Positions 1 through 10,559 of a DNA stretch of 64,000 bases are shown piece by piece. The position numbers and the translations under genes were made by a program. Origin of the DNA: Durusdinium trenchii (lineage: Eukaryota > Sar > Dinophyceae > Suessiales > Symbiodiniaceae); the NCBI GenBank assembly GCA_963970005.1, contig CAXAMN010008347.1, forward strand, positions 124,001-188,000. The letters are read 5' to 3'. Below the pieces are notes generated by a model. It was not told the DNA's origin. It saw only the letters and a list, made by a program, of their open reading frames with translations, and did no database searches. Numbering within the stretch: position 1 is the first letter of the stretch; every line of letters starts with the position of its first letter.

Positions 1-102
1 CCTGGGAAGCCACATGAAGCCACTAAGAACCCCGCAGTCCACGGTCTCTCCTCTCACCATCGACGCGAACCGCTGCCGCCGCGAGCCGCCGAACCGCGCC
101 GC

Positions 103-228
103 CTAACGGGCGACATGCTCCCGTCGTAGTCGGTCCAACTGTTGGATCTTCTGCAGCTTCAGGAGTGAGTGCTCCACCTGCGCCCGACAGGCGAAGAACA
201 TCGGGCAGACAGGAATGAGCTGGGCGGT
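103..228 (-). CDS. Candidate terminal exon, unknown protein
   Basis: An AG acceptor after a CT-rich run (CCCTTCCCCAG) opens a frame of 41 codons that ends in TAG. The peptide has a cysteine-containing start and an amphipathic, coiled-coil-like stretch (KLQKIQQLDRLRREHV). The other two frames contain a stop or give unlikely compositions, although one alternative frame ends at a GTGAGA donor and is also open. No family is recognised. Upstream exons would lie at higher coordinates on the same strand and were not found. Confidence 0.4.
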   Translation of the reverse strand, partial: TAQLIPVCPMFFACRAQVEHSLLKLQKIQQLDRLRREHVAR

Positions 229-484
229 CTGGGGAAGGGAAGGTTTCCACGGCGAACCGTGTCGGTGGGTGGTCCGGGGGCGGTCTGGGGTGTGGGTAGA
301 GGACTCATGACGGGGGCGCGCGGACGCAAATGAGGTGGGTGCATGAGTTGCATTGTTGTTGTTTTTGCGGGGCGGCATACAGCAGGTGCTGGAAATGGAC
401 CCTGAAGAGTTCGGAGAATGCCGATCGATCATCTATGGATGAGATCGATGAGAGTTCCAAGATTCTGTCGTTTTACAGGAACAA

Positions 485-690
485 GGGCATCGCTACTAGG
501 AACAAGAAGCTACTAGGGGCTTCTGGCATTACTACTAGGAGCGATCGGACGCTACCAGGGGCTCCTGGCTGTACTACTAGGAACAAGGACGCTACTAGGG
601 GCTCCTGGCCTTGCTACTAGGAGCAAGGACGCTACGAACGGGGCTCCTGGCTGTACTAGGAACAAGAAGCTACTAGTAGCTATTTGCTAT
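485..690. repeat. Dispersed ACTAGGAACAAGAAGCTACTAG-type repeat cluster
   Basis: Degenerate tandem copies of a roughly 40-bp unit alternate the cores CTACTAGGAACAAGAAGC and GGGGCTCCTGGC. Similar cores occur at 7905-7985, 33520-33620 and 61618-61680, so this is an interspersed family rather than a local satellite. No coding capacity is credible here. Confidence 0.7.
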
Positions 691-918
691 ACTAGTAGCA
701 CTTGTTACTAGGTGAATCAACCTGAGGGATCTGAGCAAGGCTGAGAGATCTCCGCACGGTAGAACAACAAATGCATAAATATGGGCTATGGCATTGGGTA
801 GTCATCCTCAAATAGGGAGACCGACCTCCCTTCGGCCCTGGAAGCAGGAACATAGACTAGTCTACCCAGTGGTTGGGTGTTTACTCATATCATTTCATTT
901 CGTTGTCTCTTCTGCCAG

Positions 919-1134
919 GAATACCCTGGGAATCCTCGCAGGAAGACCCTTATCAAAGTGCTTAATTACTGGCAGGACCTGAGAAAGAGGATCGTCGTTT
1001 TTCCTCGTTTTGAGAACCTTGACCCCAACACGATTATTAGGAGTTTCGCACGGAACCCTGCAAAGATGGCTGTCGAACCTTACGTTGGGGGGGCATGTCC
1101 GTTCCACAATAAAATCCGGTGCGGCGCCATGTGA
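919..1134 (+). CDS. Candidate terminal exon, unknown protein
   Basis: A good acceptor (TTGTCTCTTCTGCCAG) precedes 71 open codons ending in TGA. The peptide is balanced in composition (PRRKTLIKVLNYWQDLRKR near the start, then FENLDPNTIIRSF). No domain is recognised. The opposite strand carries a short competing reading over the first 60 bases, but its phase does not fit the neighbouring minus-strand exon. Confidence 0.4.
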   Translation, partial: EYPGNPRRKTLIKVLNYWQDLRKRIVVFPRFENLDPNTIIRSFARNPAKMAVEPYVGGACPFHNKIRCGAM

Positions 1135-1153
1135 TAGATTGTTCACCAGTCAC

Positions 1154-1468
1154 CTGCGATCTTTTTCAGCCATGCCAAGAATCCATCGAGAGCCGAAGGA
1201 AAGAACCATGCCCACGAACTCCATAAGAACCGGCCGAGACTTTGGATACATGTTCTTCAATAACACATTAAAAGGATGACTCGCTTGGACTTCTTCAGAC
1301 TCCCGTTTTCCATCCCCTGACCACACCTTGTCGCTGGGATCGGCCCGGTGGGAGCGCAGGGTTACGGCGCCGCCGGCGCCGTTGCCGTGATCGCGCGCTG
1401 ACCTCGGATCGAGCCGAGCGGCGGGTGATGGCTGAGCTGGATCAAATGGATTCTCCTTAGGGGTCTGG
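1154..1468 (-). CDS. Candidate internal exon, unknown protein
   Basis: The minus strand is open for about 105 codons between a TTTGCAG acceptor and a CGCAG|GTGACT donor. The protein begins with a proline-rich segment (KENPFDPAQPSPAARLD), then a polar stretch (SDKVWSGDGKRESEE), then a hydrophobic segment (RPVLMEFVGMVLSFG) that could be a membrane or core helix. It ends in phase 2. The overlapping plus-strand readings are shorter and interrupted. No family is recognised; coding status rests on openness, composition and splice sites. Confidence 0.45.
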
Positions 1469-1489
1469 CTGCAAATTCAGGCAACACCC

Positions 1490-1565
1490 ATGCAACATGC
1501 AGGATGTGGAGAGCATCGCTGCTAGGTTGGAGGCCATTACTACCAATGCAACATGCAGGATGTGG
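1490..1565. repeat. 20-bp direct repeat around a dispersed core
   Basis: ATGCAACATGCAGGATGTGG occurs twice (1490-1509 and 1546-1565). The spacer contains the dispersed GCTAGGTTGGAGGCCAT core that recurs at 3239 and 10440-10558. The arrangement resembles a small insertion flanked by a duplication, but 20 bp is long for a target-site duplication. The surrounding 1566-2226 shows no convincing exon. Confidence 0.5.
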
Positions 1566-2226
1566 TGACCCCCGTTTCGACCCCCTGGAAGAAAGGAGAA
1601 TAGAATTAGTCTACCGATAGGGCCAGGAGCTCTCCCGGATTAAACATACACACCCAAATAGGATGACTTTAGAGACTATGTTCCAATCACCAACCCGAAA
1701 TGGGATGCTTGTAAAAAAAGATATCAACTGATATCAAATAGAATAAAAGACACATCATGACATCATGTGTGTTTTTTCACAGTTTTTCACAATATAACAA
1801 TATAGAGTATCTGTCTTTCCCAGCTTGAACACACCCCGTGGTTCCAGTTCCCGTCAGACAAGAAACGATTCATCGGATTCTGTTTTCTTTGACTTTCTTT
1901 GTAATTTTCCTGGGCTATTATTGACGTCAGGTGCTAGCCAACCATGTCACACCAAACACGTGGCAGGTGGAATACCACTGTGGGCGCCCGCCGTGTCCTG
2001 TCCTTCACTAGAAAAATCATGAGCTTCTTGGATTTGACCATCCGAATCCGTCGGGCCTTTGACTCACAAAATGTCTGCTGAACTTGGATCGCACAATAAT
2101 GTCCGTACTTGGGAATAAAAAGATGTCGATCTGGTACCATCATATACCCATATGTTGTTCACTTGGGGGTATCCCCTGCATTTAAAAAAAAGAGCCAAGG
2201 GCCAATAGCGTCAAAGGCAATCTTAG

Positions 2227-2391
2227 GCGAGGCAAGAGGCACGCCAAGTGGCTCGGCGGAACGCGCGGAGCGCGCCGCTCCGCGTGGTTCTTGCACTTGC
2301 AGCTGCTGCACTTGCCACTTCCACTGCGGCATCTGCTGCTGCCTCGCGCGACCGTCATGAATGGAACGTGCTGATCCACATCGTCACGAGG
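2227..2391 (+). CDS. Candidate exon with alanine-rich hydrophobic segment
   Basis: The exon is 55 codons, phase 0 at both ends, between ATCTTAG and AGG|GTTCTT. It encodes a basic start (RRNARSAPLR), then a hydrophobic alanine-rich segment (VVLALAAAALATSTAASAAA), then a polar tail (RDRHEWNVLIHIVTR). That order resembles a signal peptide or signal anchor, but no ATG is visible in this exon, so the start would be further upstream. It pairs in phase with the exon at 2516-2632 across a 124-bp intron. Confidence 0.45.
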
Positions 2392-2515
2392 GTTCTTACC
2401 GGTCATTGGGTCTACGGTGCGACAGTCGGGCGGACTGGTGGTCCTAGGAATGCTGAAAAGAATGGGTTGAAATCCAGTAGTACCAGGGTTTAAGGTCCAA
2501 GGTCTCGACACTCAG

Positions 2516-2632
2516 CTGAATCTCAGACTAGTCACTGGGATTGCCAAAGCTGTTGCTGTTGACTCTGCCACTGCTGCAGTTCTTGCCCGACTCGAAGTAC
2601 TGGAGGCACCACCTCTGGCTTCCTCATCCTGA
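2516..2632 (+). CDS. Candidate terminal exon, partner of 2227-2391
   Basis: The exon starts in phase 0 after ACACTCAG, matching the phase of the 2227-2391 exon, and ends in TGA. The 38-residue tail is hydrophobic and alanine/leucine-rich (GIAKAVAVDSATAAVLARLE). No family is recognised. The intron's pyrimidine tract is weak, so the join is an inference. Confidence 0.45.
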   Translation: MNLRLVTGIAKAVAVDSATAAVLARLEVLEAPPLASSS

Positions 2633-3799
2633 CGTGAACCGGAAAAAAAAAAAAAAACTGCCGAGATGGCTCTGTTCACAGATCCCGGCGCGGCTCAAGG
2701 CCGGACGACCATCTATAGGATCAACAGCAGCCAAGGCCTTAAAGGGCCTAACAATGTCTGAATCCTTGGTTTAGTTCTGCTTTGCTTGGCAAAAAAAAAA
2801 GACCGTCAAAGCCTCGGATGAGCTTCTCCACCCCAAACGGACTTCAATGGTCCGTTGTTTTCACGAACAACGCCCGTGGACGTTCCACGGAAGCGGGGGA
2901 CCTTCCTGGGAACATGGGATCTTCACAAACCGGTGGTTGTTACGTACCCTTCCTGGAACTCACATGGAAGAGTGTGGATGGCAAACGGCCCCGAGTTCGG
3001 AAGACCATGAGTTTTCCATACTTCCAAACAGAGGGTGTTTTCCACTTCCATGTTATCAGGGAGAGTATCTTGGGAATATTCACAGCTGGGTAGTTCAGCC
3101 CGGGAAGACCATTTAGCTTTACTTTCATAATAGTTCATAGGGGGTTTTCCAGTCCAACGTCCATGGAACGTGAGTGGGAGTCTATCCTTGGATTCCAATG
3201 GGACACTGCCCTAGATTGCTATGATGCGCTGGGATCACCAGGTTGGAGGCCATCGCTATTAGGGTGCCAAGGCCCAGGTCTGGCACCCAAGTCGAGGCAC
3301 CGTTTGGAGGCACCGTTCGCATGTTTGGATCCCCTGTGAAGATATCTTTGGATTTGGATCCCCGGTTTCTTCCAAAGACTTTAGCTCAAAAAATATCTTC
3401 AAACAGGGGAAAGTCGGCTTTTTTGATCAAAGGCTTTTCTTCAAGCATCTTCAAACCATGTAAATCCCCGATCTCTAATTTACTAGAGCTATCTATAAGT
3501 GTTGCCTAAGCCACGAACATATGGGCCGGGCCCCTTGAAAGGAACGGGAACTCTGGTCCGACCAACCACCGTGGTCCGACCAACGGCCAAAGAAGGTGAA
3601 AAAAACGAAAAAGGATTCAACCCGTGCATGAACCCAAGACTCGCTGAAGAGCTCTCTTTTGGGGGGTACGTCTCCATAGTCTCGAAATCTAGTTGAATCA
3701 ACCCAACATTCTTTACACGTCTATCCCTGAAAGAAAGGAGAAAAGGAAATCCACGTCCAGCCGATGAAATAAACAAAAACTCCTACAGTAATCCTTCAG
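2633..3799. other. No firm gene; low-complexity and dispersed repeats
   Basis: The stretch contains an A14 run near 2643, a copy of a dispersed TTTTCCACTTCCATGTTA motif near 3040 (also in the inverted repeat at 5937-6027), and a copy of the AGGTTGGAGGCCATCGCTA core at 3241. Several frames are open for 60-100 codons, but none has convincing splice sites or composition. Confidence 0.5.
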
Positions 3800-3898
3800 C
3801 GTGTGCCTGACAAGGTCGTGGCCGCCATGCACCATCTTGCGGGGCGCCATGGAATGCAAGACCTGAACCGGAATCGCCGGCGCTTTTCAACTGCCGAA
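3800..3898 (+). CDS. Candidate internal exon, unknown protein
   Basis: The exon follows ATCCTTCAG and ends at GAA|GTGACG; a second possible donor lies 9 bases on. It gives 33 codons in phase 0 with a helical, basic composition (RVPDKVVAAMHHLAGRHGMQ, then DLNRNRRRFSTAE). The reverse strand is also open but looks less protein-like. No family is recognised. Confidence 0.45.
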
Positions 3899-4690
3899 GT
3901 GACGCAAGTGGTCCCCTCCAAAAGAAACAATTGCCAAGAAGAACCGATTGGGTGTACTAGAATAGGGTCACCCTGACCCACTGGATTTAAGTGGATCATA
4001 GTGGATCTATTCTGTTCCATGGTGTCTTCGAGAGGTAACCCAATCTCAATACATACAGGTGTGTATTGAAAACCCATGGAAGAACGGAAATAGACCAGCC
4101 TCTCCATTGGTTGGGTGAGCACGCACCCATTCCCACTTCCAGGACTTTGAAACATTGTGTTCAATGCGGGCCTTGACACAGCGGGTGGGGTTTGCTGAAG
4201 CTGATTCTGAGGATCACGTCATGCAAACGTGAGTCACAACCTGCACATGTCTTGAATACCATGAGGAAGTATCAGTATAAGACAGTATAAGTATGAGTAA
4301 ATCATTGTGATGCTTCGCAAGGGGGAACTCAAACAACAATTCCTTGATGAGCCAAAATGCATGACATGACAGACTTTGTGTCCAAACATTCTTGGACGAA
4401 TGGTGGTGCCACTGGTGGAAGAATTGCGTCATGGTAGGAAGATAAAAGTACCAACATCCATGTATATATGTTATGTTTGTACAGCCTCCATAGAACTGTA
4501 CGAACCACCAAGACTGGGAATTGGTCCGTTCGAGCCTGGCTCAGGGGTTGTAACACTTATAACTTGCAACTACTAAAAGGGTGCCCTGTCAATGAAGCCA
4601 TCCCAACCAATGATCAAATGCTGCATGCGTCCATGAAAGGCTTTTCCATGTTTTGCCCATACCCATCCTGCCGCGTCTGTCGAACCTTAC

Positions 4691-4819
4691 CACGCCTTCC
4701 CAGCATATGGCCCGCAACTGGTCTCCACACGGGAGCCGAAAAGGGCCTGGTCGAAGTGATGACGTGGCGCAGTCGAACAACTCAGGCTCCGCAACCAGGC
4801 GCCCAAAGAAACCGCTTTT
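4691..4819 (-). CDS. Candidate exon 2 of a minus-strand gene
   Basis: The segment has textbook splice sites: TTTTTTCCGTCACAG before and GTAAGG after. It joins exon 5252-5381 across a 432-bp intron; the upstream exon leaves two bases and this one supplies one (Arg codon). In that phase it encodes 42 residues such as KAVSLGAWLRSL and FDQALFGSRVETS. The phase-0 frame is also open. It leaves two bases at its donor, so at least one further exon is expected at lower coordinates. The product is unknown. Confidence 0.55.
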
Positions 4820-5251
4820 CTGTGACGGAAAAAACATCGGAATCAAATGGTACATTGGGAATGATGTGTACAAATGCAAGAGCTTTAATGGACAAAATGT
4901 TTTGGACAAAGAACATGTTACATTTGGAGCGGTTAGGTTCTTGTCTGACTGTGTGAGCCTACTGGGTTGTGCAACCATACCGTACCAGTGCCTAGTGTAA
5001 GCCTCACCCGGACCTTCTAGATGACAGGTCTTCCTTTTCATAGGTGGGCCCATGGTCTCCCTGCCTCCAAGTTTGTGTGTGTAACATCTGGTTGAAGGTT
5101 TCAACTCACTTGGTTTCAACTCACTCGCCAGTTGAGATCAATCATCTCAAGTAAAGATTGAACACCAAAACAACTGAAACCACCACCCAGAACATGCTAC
5201 ATATATCTGGGGGGTCTATGCCAATGGAATTGTGTGCACCTGTTTGTTCAC

Positions 5252-5381
5252 CTGTTTGGGTGCAAGTGATCAAGAGCCGTCTCTTGAGCCGTCTCGGCGC
5301 GACGTAGCCAGCCGTTGCGCATGGCCTGGTCAGGGGCGGTGACCACCTCCAGCTCTGAAACGATTTGTTGGGAGCCCCTGG
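5252..5381 (-). CDS. Candidate exon 1 of a minus-strand gene
   Basis: The exon lies between GCTCGTCTCAG and AACAG|GTGAAC. The open frame is strongly protein-like, with an amphipathic helix: QQIVSELEVVTAPDQAMRNG followed by WLRRAETAQETALDHLHPN. It connects in phase to the exon at 4691-4819. No domain is recognised. The 5' part of this gene should lie above 5381 on the same strand but was not resolved. Confidence 0.55.
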
Positions 5382-5936
5382 CTGAGACGAGCACCAAACT
5401 TGGCTCAAAAACCGCCCTAGGGCCCTAGAGTTCCAATGATTACAGGACAAAAATGCCAATATATGTGGCATTTGGTGGTGATGTGCCCACATTGCGGTCC
5501 TTGCATGTGGGTCCGCGTCTTCAGACCGGTCAAAAAAGCGCGTTCAAGCCAACAAGCAAAACAAACAACAATGACAAACAGTTGAGATAAATCACAAAGG
5601 CATTGTTAGGCCAGTTCTCTGTTTTCGACCTCGACGCGCAGCTTGGCTTTGTCCATCAAAATACCCGTTTTCCGCCACTCTTAACTCAATAACCTCCATG
5701 ACTGGGTGGTCATCAAGTGCCTCCTGACTTCCCCAAACCCCCACCATCCAAAGGACAGACAGAGGTATTTGATGAAAAGCATCACTCTCCCCGGGAGGCT
5801 GCAACAGTTGCAACCGGCCAAGGTAAGTTTACAGTCGAACATGCCGGGTTGGCGCAGGCCATCGAACAGTCAGTCCTAGCATGCAAAGAGACTGCTCACA
5901 GCAGTGTGGGAAGTGTTCCATCCGCACTCGGATCAC

Positions 5937-6027
5937 TAACATGGAATGGAAGATATGGAAGTGGAAAACCCTCCGTTCGTAAAGGAAAGTAGTCTTCCAA
6001 GAGACCATTTTCCACTTCCATGTTAGT
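5937..6027. repeat. Imperfect inverted repeat (foldback)
   Basis: CTAACATGGAA...TGGAAAA at 5938-5973 is the reverse complement of TTTTCCACTTCCATGTTAG at 6009-6027, with a 15-base interruption in the left arm. A direct copy of the right arm sits near 3040, suggesting a small dispersed foldback sequence. Confidence 0.55.
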
Positions 6028-6551
6028 CAGTCAGAGTGTGGTTCTTGTGGTTTTCAACTTTGGTGGGTGCATCAACCAATAATCCTAGCGCTCACTGCGC
6101 TCACTGCGCTTGGAGGCCCAATGCAAAGCTCAGCGCTGGGTGGAGATGAAGTCGTTGCTCGCAGGACTCCACGACAAGCGGTCTCCGCATGGAAGTTGTT
6201 TCGACAGAATCGCTTGGCTGAAAATGGGTTTCGACCTCTCAGCTATATATATATAGCCACTGGCAAATCCCTAACTCAGCGTCTGTGGCAATCTCACAAA
6301 CGTTCGACTTGAAATTGAAAACCTTCGCCGTACGAGCTGTCTTCACACGTTCTTTTCGTCGAAGTTGTGCTCTTGGGAAAAAGCAACAACAACAACAACA
6401 AGGTACAAAAAAAACTGCAGCCCTGTTACAACATATCTTGATCCTTTGTCTCTACAAAGGGGTGGAAACAAAATCTGCAGCCCTGTCGTTGTTTTTGCTA
6501 TCGCCGCTGTTAGCGACCCCAGAGGAAATCGCGATTTTATGGTGCTGTCAG

Positions 6552-6728
6552 GTTGATGCTTCCTCGTTGATGTATGGTGGGGTGGGGTGGGGCATGTTAA
6601 CGTTCGCTTGCACTTGCGTCACGAAGTTGATGCTTCGTGGTAGATGTTGGGTGGGGTGGGGTGGGGCATGTTAACGTTCGCTTGCACTTGCGTCACGAAG
6701 TTGATGCTTCGTGGTTGATGTGGGGTGA
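6552..6728. repeat. 74-bp tandem repeat, about 2.4 copies
   Basis: Units start at 6552, 6626 and 6700 with GTTGATGCTTC, followed by a GGGGTGGGGTGG run and GTTAACGTTCGCTTGCACTT. The second and third copies are nearly identical; the first is diverged. Confidence 0.85.
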
Positions 6729-7089
6729 CGCAAAACGCGTTGATCAATATGTCCGCAGTTTTCAGTTTCGGTGGAACAACCGAGGAAATTTGCTTGAGGC
6801 GTTGGCCCGAACGTGGCCGCAAGTGTAAGGAAAATACACCTGCAAAACGCATGTGCGCCAAAAAAGAGTGCACTCTCTGCTCTTCCCCAATCTAAATTCC
6901 ACCTTACAAGTGCTGACCCTTGTGAAAAATGGGATGAAAGCACATATGATCCAAACTCTCCCAAATGAAAAAATGAAAAAAAGGGAGGTGTTGAGCACTG
7001 TCCACTTTGGCAATGTGCGAATCGCACTGGGTCACTATTAGCGGCGGTACCTTGTTTTTTGACCCCCCCCGAAAACAAACAGCCAACAT

Positions 7090-7376
7090 GTACCTTTACC
7101 GGTAGTGGCAGTGCTTGTACTAGTGCTAGTACTAGTGGTACTAGTACTAGTAGTAGTCGTTGTCGTTGTCGTAGCAATCGTAGGAGGTGGAGGAGTAGTA
7201 GTAGTAGGAGTAGCAACCGGTCCGCTAAGCCTCTGTAAAGCTCTACCGCATCCTAGAGACAAAAACTGCAGCCCCGTTGTTGTGTTTTGGACCCCCCCCT
7301 CAAAAGATGTTGTTGTCTCTCCCCCCCCCTAAAAAAAAAACTCCGCCCCCCTTTTTTTTTTTTTCCCCCCCCCCCC
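7090..7376. repeat. ACTAGT/GTAGTA microsatellite plus homopolymer runs
   Basis: Positions 7100-7215 are degenerate (GTACTA)n and (GTA)n with GTTGTC blocks. Positions 7290-7376 are alternating C, A and T homopolymers. Leu/Val runs translated from this region are satellite artefacts. Confidence 0.8.
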
Positions 7377-7904
7377 GCCGGAACAACACCTCAAAAAACA
7401 TCAAAAAACAAGAAACTGACCAACCAAGACTTGAGAAGTCCAGCTACTAACATCTCTCCAAACCTTCGACCCTATCCCTAACAGTGTCCCTTTGAAATCC
7501 CTGACTTGCAGCAGCAGCATGTGACCCCTTTGAAATCCCTGACTTGCAGCATGTGACAACTATGTTGGGCAGCTGTTTTTGTCTCTACCACCAACAACAA
7601 CAACAACATTCTGGCACAACAATTTTGCCACTGCCTGGCTCTGGAACCATGTCTTTCTGGTTGGTCTATAGGTCGATTGGACGGTAACTCCGAATTTCTT
7701 ACTGAATTCCGATTGTCAGAACGTCCACTGGCAGCCTTTCTCACATGATTCCTTATCTGGAGGTTAGCCTTTCTAACTAGAAGCCAAAGCAGGAAGGTAC
7801 CCTCGCTAAAGCCCTAACCCTCAGTAGCAGCAAATTCCACGTAAGGCTAAGCCGTTTGAACCCTACTTGCAGAACAATTTAGAGTCGTCCCAAATCCCTT
7901 TACT

Positions 7905-7985
7905 TGAACGTACTAGTAACAAGAAGCTACTAGTAGCTCCTGGCATTACTACTAGGAACAAGAAGCTACTAGTAAGAAGGGCATC
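7905..7985. repeat. Copy of the ACTAGGAACAAGAAGC dispersed repeat
   Basis: AACAAGAAGCTACTAGTAGC and a second GGAACAAGAAGCTACTAGTA flank GCTCCTGGCATTACTACT, the same cores as at 485-690. Confidence 0.7.
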
Positions 7986-8866
7986 AGGTCCTCCCAAATC
8001 CGTTTATTTGAACATCAGTTTGAGATTGGTTTGCAATAGCACGCTTACCAAAGAAATCCAGTTTCAGACTCACATCTTTGGCTTTTTGCTATAGAGAATA
8101 ACCCCATATTAAGGCTAGAGTCGGATAGAGTCGTTGAGCCGTGGAACAGCTGCATCCAAACGGTCATTTCCCCTTTCACCCATCTTTGTTTGATTCTGTT
8201 CTTCCAACAACTCCCTAAACACTCGAGATACTTCACTTCCCCTGGGCTTGTGTACTACTCTTGAAGAATTGTTTGGAGCAATGATCTCGATGAGTTTAAT
8301 AAGGGTGTTTGCGAAAGGTTTTCAGGTCAGAGTTTCAGCAAACAAGCAAACCTCAGAAGAGGTTATGCAAGGATCTGAAAGGGCAGCAATAGCAGAACAC
8401 AAGAAAACTAATTAATCAATTTGATAAACTATAAACAGAACATCCAGAAATAGAATCCTCTGCGAAAAAAAAGAAACTGTTGATTATTCCCACCCACTAA
8501 ACTGTTCAGTGCGTGGGAATAATGTAGCGAAAACGTGTCATAATTCCCGTCCACTTGACTAATTGGGATTCGACATTGTCCCATCAAGCTGAAAAGGCGT
8601 TCAACAGCATGTGCGACTAACTTTGCAATTTGTCAAAGCATTCTATTGTGGGATCTGGATCCATTTTTTTGCTGACCCACATGTCAAAAAGGAGACGCGA
8701 TCTTCAGATCATCTGGCCCATGCCACCGGAAAAACATCCTCTTGTTCCAGGGTTTTGGACAAAGTCAGACGAACAAATCGACTGATTGCGATCATGGCAC
8801 ACTGGCAACTCAGATCTGCGCGCTGTTTAAAAAAAGATCGAAGACGCGTCCCGGTGTCCCAGGTGT

Positions 8867-9109
8867 CTACGAAAACCCGTGTTGATCCAGGGCCACATGA
8901 TGAAGGTCGATTGATGAAGTCTTACCAAATGATCGAAGTTTCATTGAAAATCTCTCATATCTCTCCCACACTTCCCAACCAGGTCTGCCACACTCGGGTT
9001 TCCCCACGTGGTGAATCGGTGGCAAATCGGCCGATCCCTGCAATTCACCATTCTCTAGTTCAAAAAGATCAAACATATTCAAAGCATTCCCCGTGTTCAT
9101 CTTAACCAA
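8867..9109 (-). CDS. Candidate exon, unknown protein
   Basis: The minus strand is open for 80 codons with a well-mixed composition (FDLFELENGELQGSADL, GKPECGRPGWEVWERYERF, FGKTSSIDLHH). A plus-strand frame of 164 codons (8611-9105) overlaps it but looks less natural. Splice sites were not fixed; the frame ends in a stop at 8867. No family is recognised. Confidence 0.35.
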   Translation of the reverse strand: MVKMNTGNALNMFDLFELENGELQGSADLPPIHHVGKPECGRPGWEVWERYERFSMKLRSFGKTSSIDLHHVALDQHGFS

Positions 9110-9286
9110 TCAGCACCTCTTAAAATTCCAAAGACACTTCTTTTTGATTCAAAAAACACTTCTTCACCCACCTGGACTTTTGTGACAAAAAACACTGCCC
9201 TTCCACCCCTCCACTCCACCCATCCGTAGATCTAAACATATCTAAAACATACCTCCCCCGCCCCCCGCGGCGCCCCCTTCTCCGCT

Positions 9287-9310
9287 CCGCTCCGCTCCGC
9301 TCCGCTCGTT
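9287..9310. repeat. (CTCCG)n pentanucleotide microsatellite
   Basis: About five tandem CTCCG units lie at the downstream edge of the GC-rich exon on the minus strand. Confidence 0.85.
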
Positions 9311-9389
9311 CCCCGGCTCCTCGCTGCGGCGCCATCGCCTTGCGCAGCGCCTCGCGGAAGGCGCTGCCGCGCCACGGCGGCGCCGCGGC
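9311..9389 (-). CDS. Candidate GC-rich exon, unknown protein
   Basis: A CTCCACCCAG acceptor precedes a GC-rich frame encoding PPWRGSAFREALRKAMAPQR, a short amphipathic helix. The far edge is uncertain because the exon runs into the (GGAGC)n microsatellite and no GT donor is evident; dinoflagellates also use GC and GA donors. Confidence 0.4.
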
Positions 9390-9423
9390 CTGGGTGGAGT
9401 GGCGGTGGTAAAACGGAGAAAAT

Positions 9424-9487
9424 CGGGGAAGGTATAGGTATAGACAGACTGTATAGGTATAGGTATAGGTATATAGGTATAGGGGTG
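9424..9487. repeat. (GGTATA)n microsatellite
   Basis: Repeated GGTATAGGTATAG with one ACAGACT interruption. Confidence 0.8.
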
Positions 9488-9931
9488 GTAGACAGTATAG
9501 ATCTTTGGGTGGAGAAATGAATTGGCACCTGGCATGATGTTGGAAGTTCCACTCCTGGCTGGTTCTTGGGCGGGTTTCAAGATCTTGTTTGTTGTAATGG
9601 CATTGTTGTTTAGTTGATCCATGTTGCGACATCTTTCAACAAGCCCTCCAAGATGAGTGCTGGGAGGTCTCCGTCGGTCTGTGGAGACGAGACGAATCGA
9701 TCACAACGGTTGACCTTGCAGAATCTCACATGACCAAAGCACGTGAAGTTCGAAGCGATGGACTTGACATGTCGATGAGAATCGACAGGAGATAGGACCA
9801 CTTTAAAGCGAAAAAGTGATGATCTTTATGATTGTACAACCTATCATGCAGACTCAAATACCCAGGACTTTTTTGCGACGTCCTGAGACTCTGATCTTCC
9901 CCGTCATCGCGACATCTGACACTCCAGCTAC

Positions 9932-10074
9932 GTCTTCCCGTCTTCGCTCCGAACCTTGGCATCCAGTGCTTTGCCCCGCAAACGCAGCCGCACGGTCAGC
10001 AGCCGTTGAGACCCGTTCAGCTTGTAGACCTCAAAGGGTAGCGTGCCTCGGATTACAACCAGCAGTCGTTTTTT
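9932..10074 (-). CDS. Candidate exon, beta-rich unknown protein
   Basis: Between a TATTGAG acceptor and an AC|GTAGCT donor the minus strand encodes alternating hydrophobic/basic segments typical of beta strands (RLLVVIRGTLPFEVYKLNGS, then LLTVRLRLRGKALDAKVRS). No other frame on either strand is comparably protein-like. No domain is recognised. Confidence 0.5.
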
Positions 10075-10439
10075 CTCAATAGAGTAAAACCAGTTCAACG
10101 CGGAAAAAATACTGTAGACTCTTGGGGGAAGGCTCATGAATCATGGTTCTGTCATGCAGTTCTGTCATGCAAAGGGTTGCTTTTGTTTGTACATCAAGAA
10201 ACCATTGGAGAAACCGAATGAGGCTGCGCAATCATCAGTTCGATTTCTGGTGTGAATAGCTGATAGCAGGGTAAGTTGGTCATGCCCTCTCAACGAAAAC
10301 AATTCATTCCAGTCCGTTCGTTGAACGTTGGTCTGCTGGAACGACTCCTTGCGGTTTGGAAACACCTTTATGTCAGAAAATAAAGGGTCAGCCAGGGCCA
10401 GCGAGCACTGAACAACAGATTGAGATATTGAGCAAACAT

Positions 10440-10558
10440 AAATATGGCCTCCAACCTACTTGCGATGGCCTCCCACCTAGAAGTAATGGCCTCCAACCTA
10501 GTAGCGATGGCCTCCAACCTATACTAGCAATGGCCTCCAACCTATACTAGCGATGGCC
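10440..10558. repeat. GATGGCCTCCAACCTA tandem repeat
   Basis: At least five units of GATGGCCTCCAACCTA with short CTAGTAGC or ATACTAGC spacers. The same core, in either orientation, occurs at 1520, 3241 and 33550-33590, so this is a local amplification of a dispersed family. Confidence 0.85.
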
Positions 10559-10559
10559 A

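Larger units (their letters stand above)
5382..8866. other. No firm gene; repeat-rich spacer
   Basis: Apart from the repeats listed separately, this 3.5 kb holds several copies of an AACTGCAGCCC(C/T)GTTGTTGT motif (about 6411, 6474, 7264), homopolymer runs, and a few weakly protein-like frames (for example minus strand near 5600-5760). None could be anchored by splice sites on both sides. Confidence 0.5.

Noticed and set aside
4348..4359. CATTTTGGCTCA on the minus strand, a 12-base match to the spliced leader
   Set aside because: The match stops before the final AAG and lacks the upstream GTAGC; a chance match of this length is possible in 64 kb, and there is no retroposed cDNA around it.
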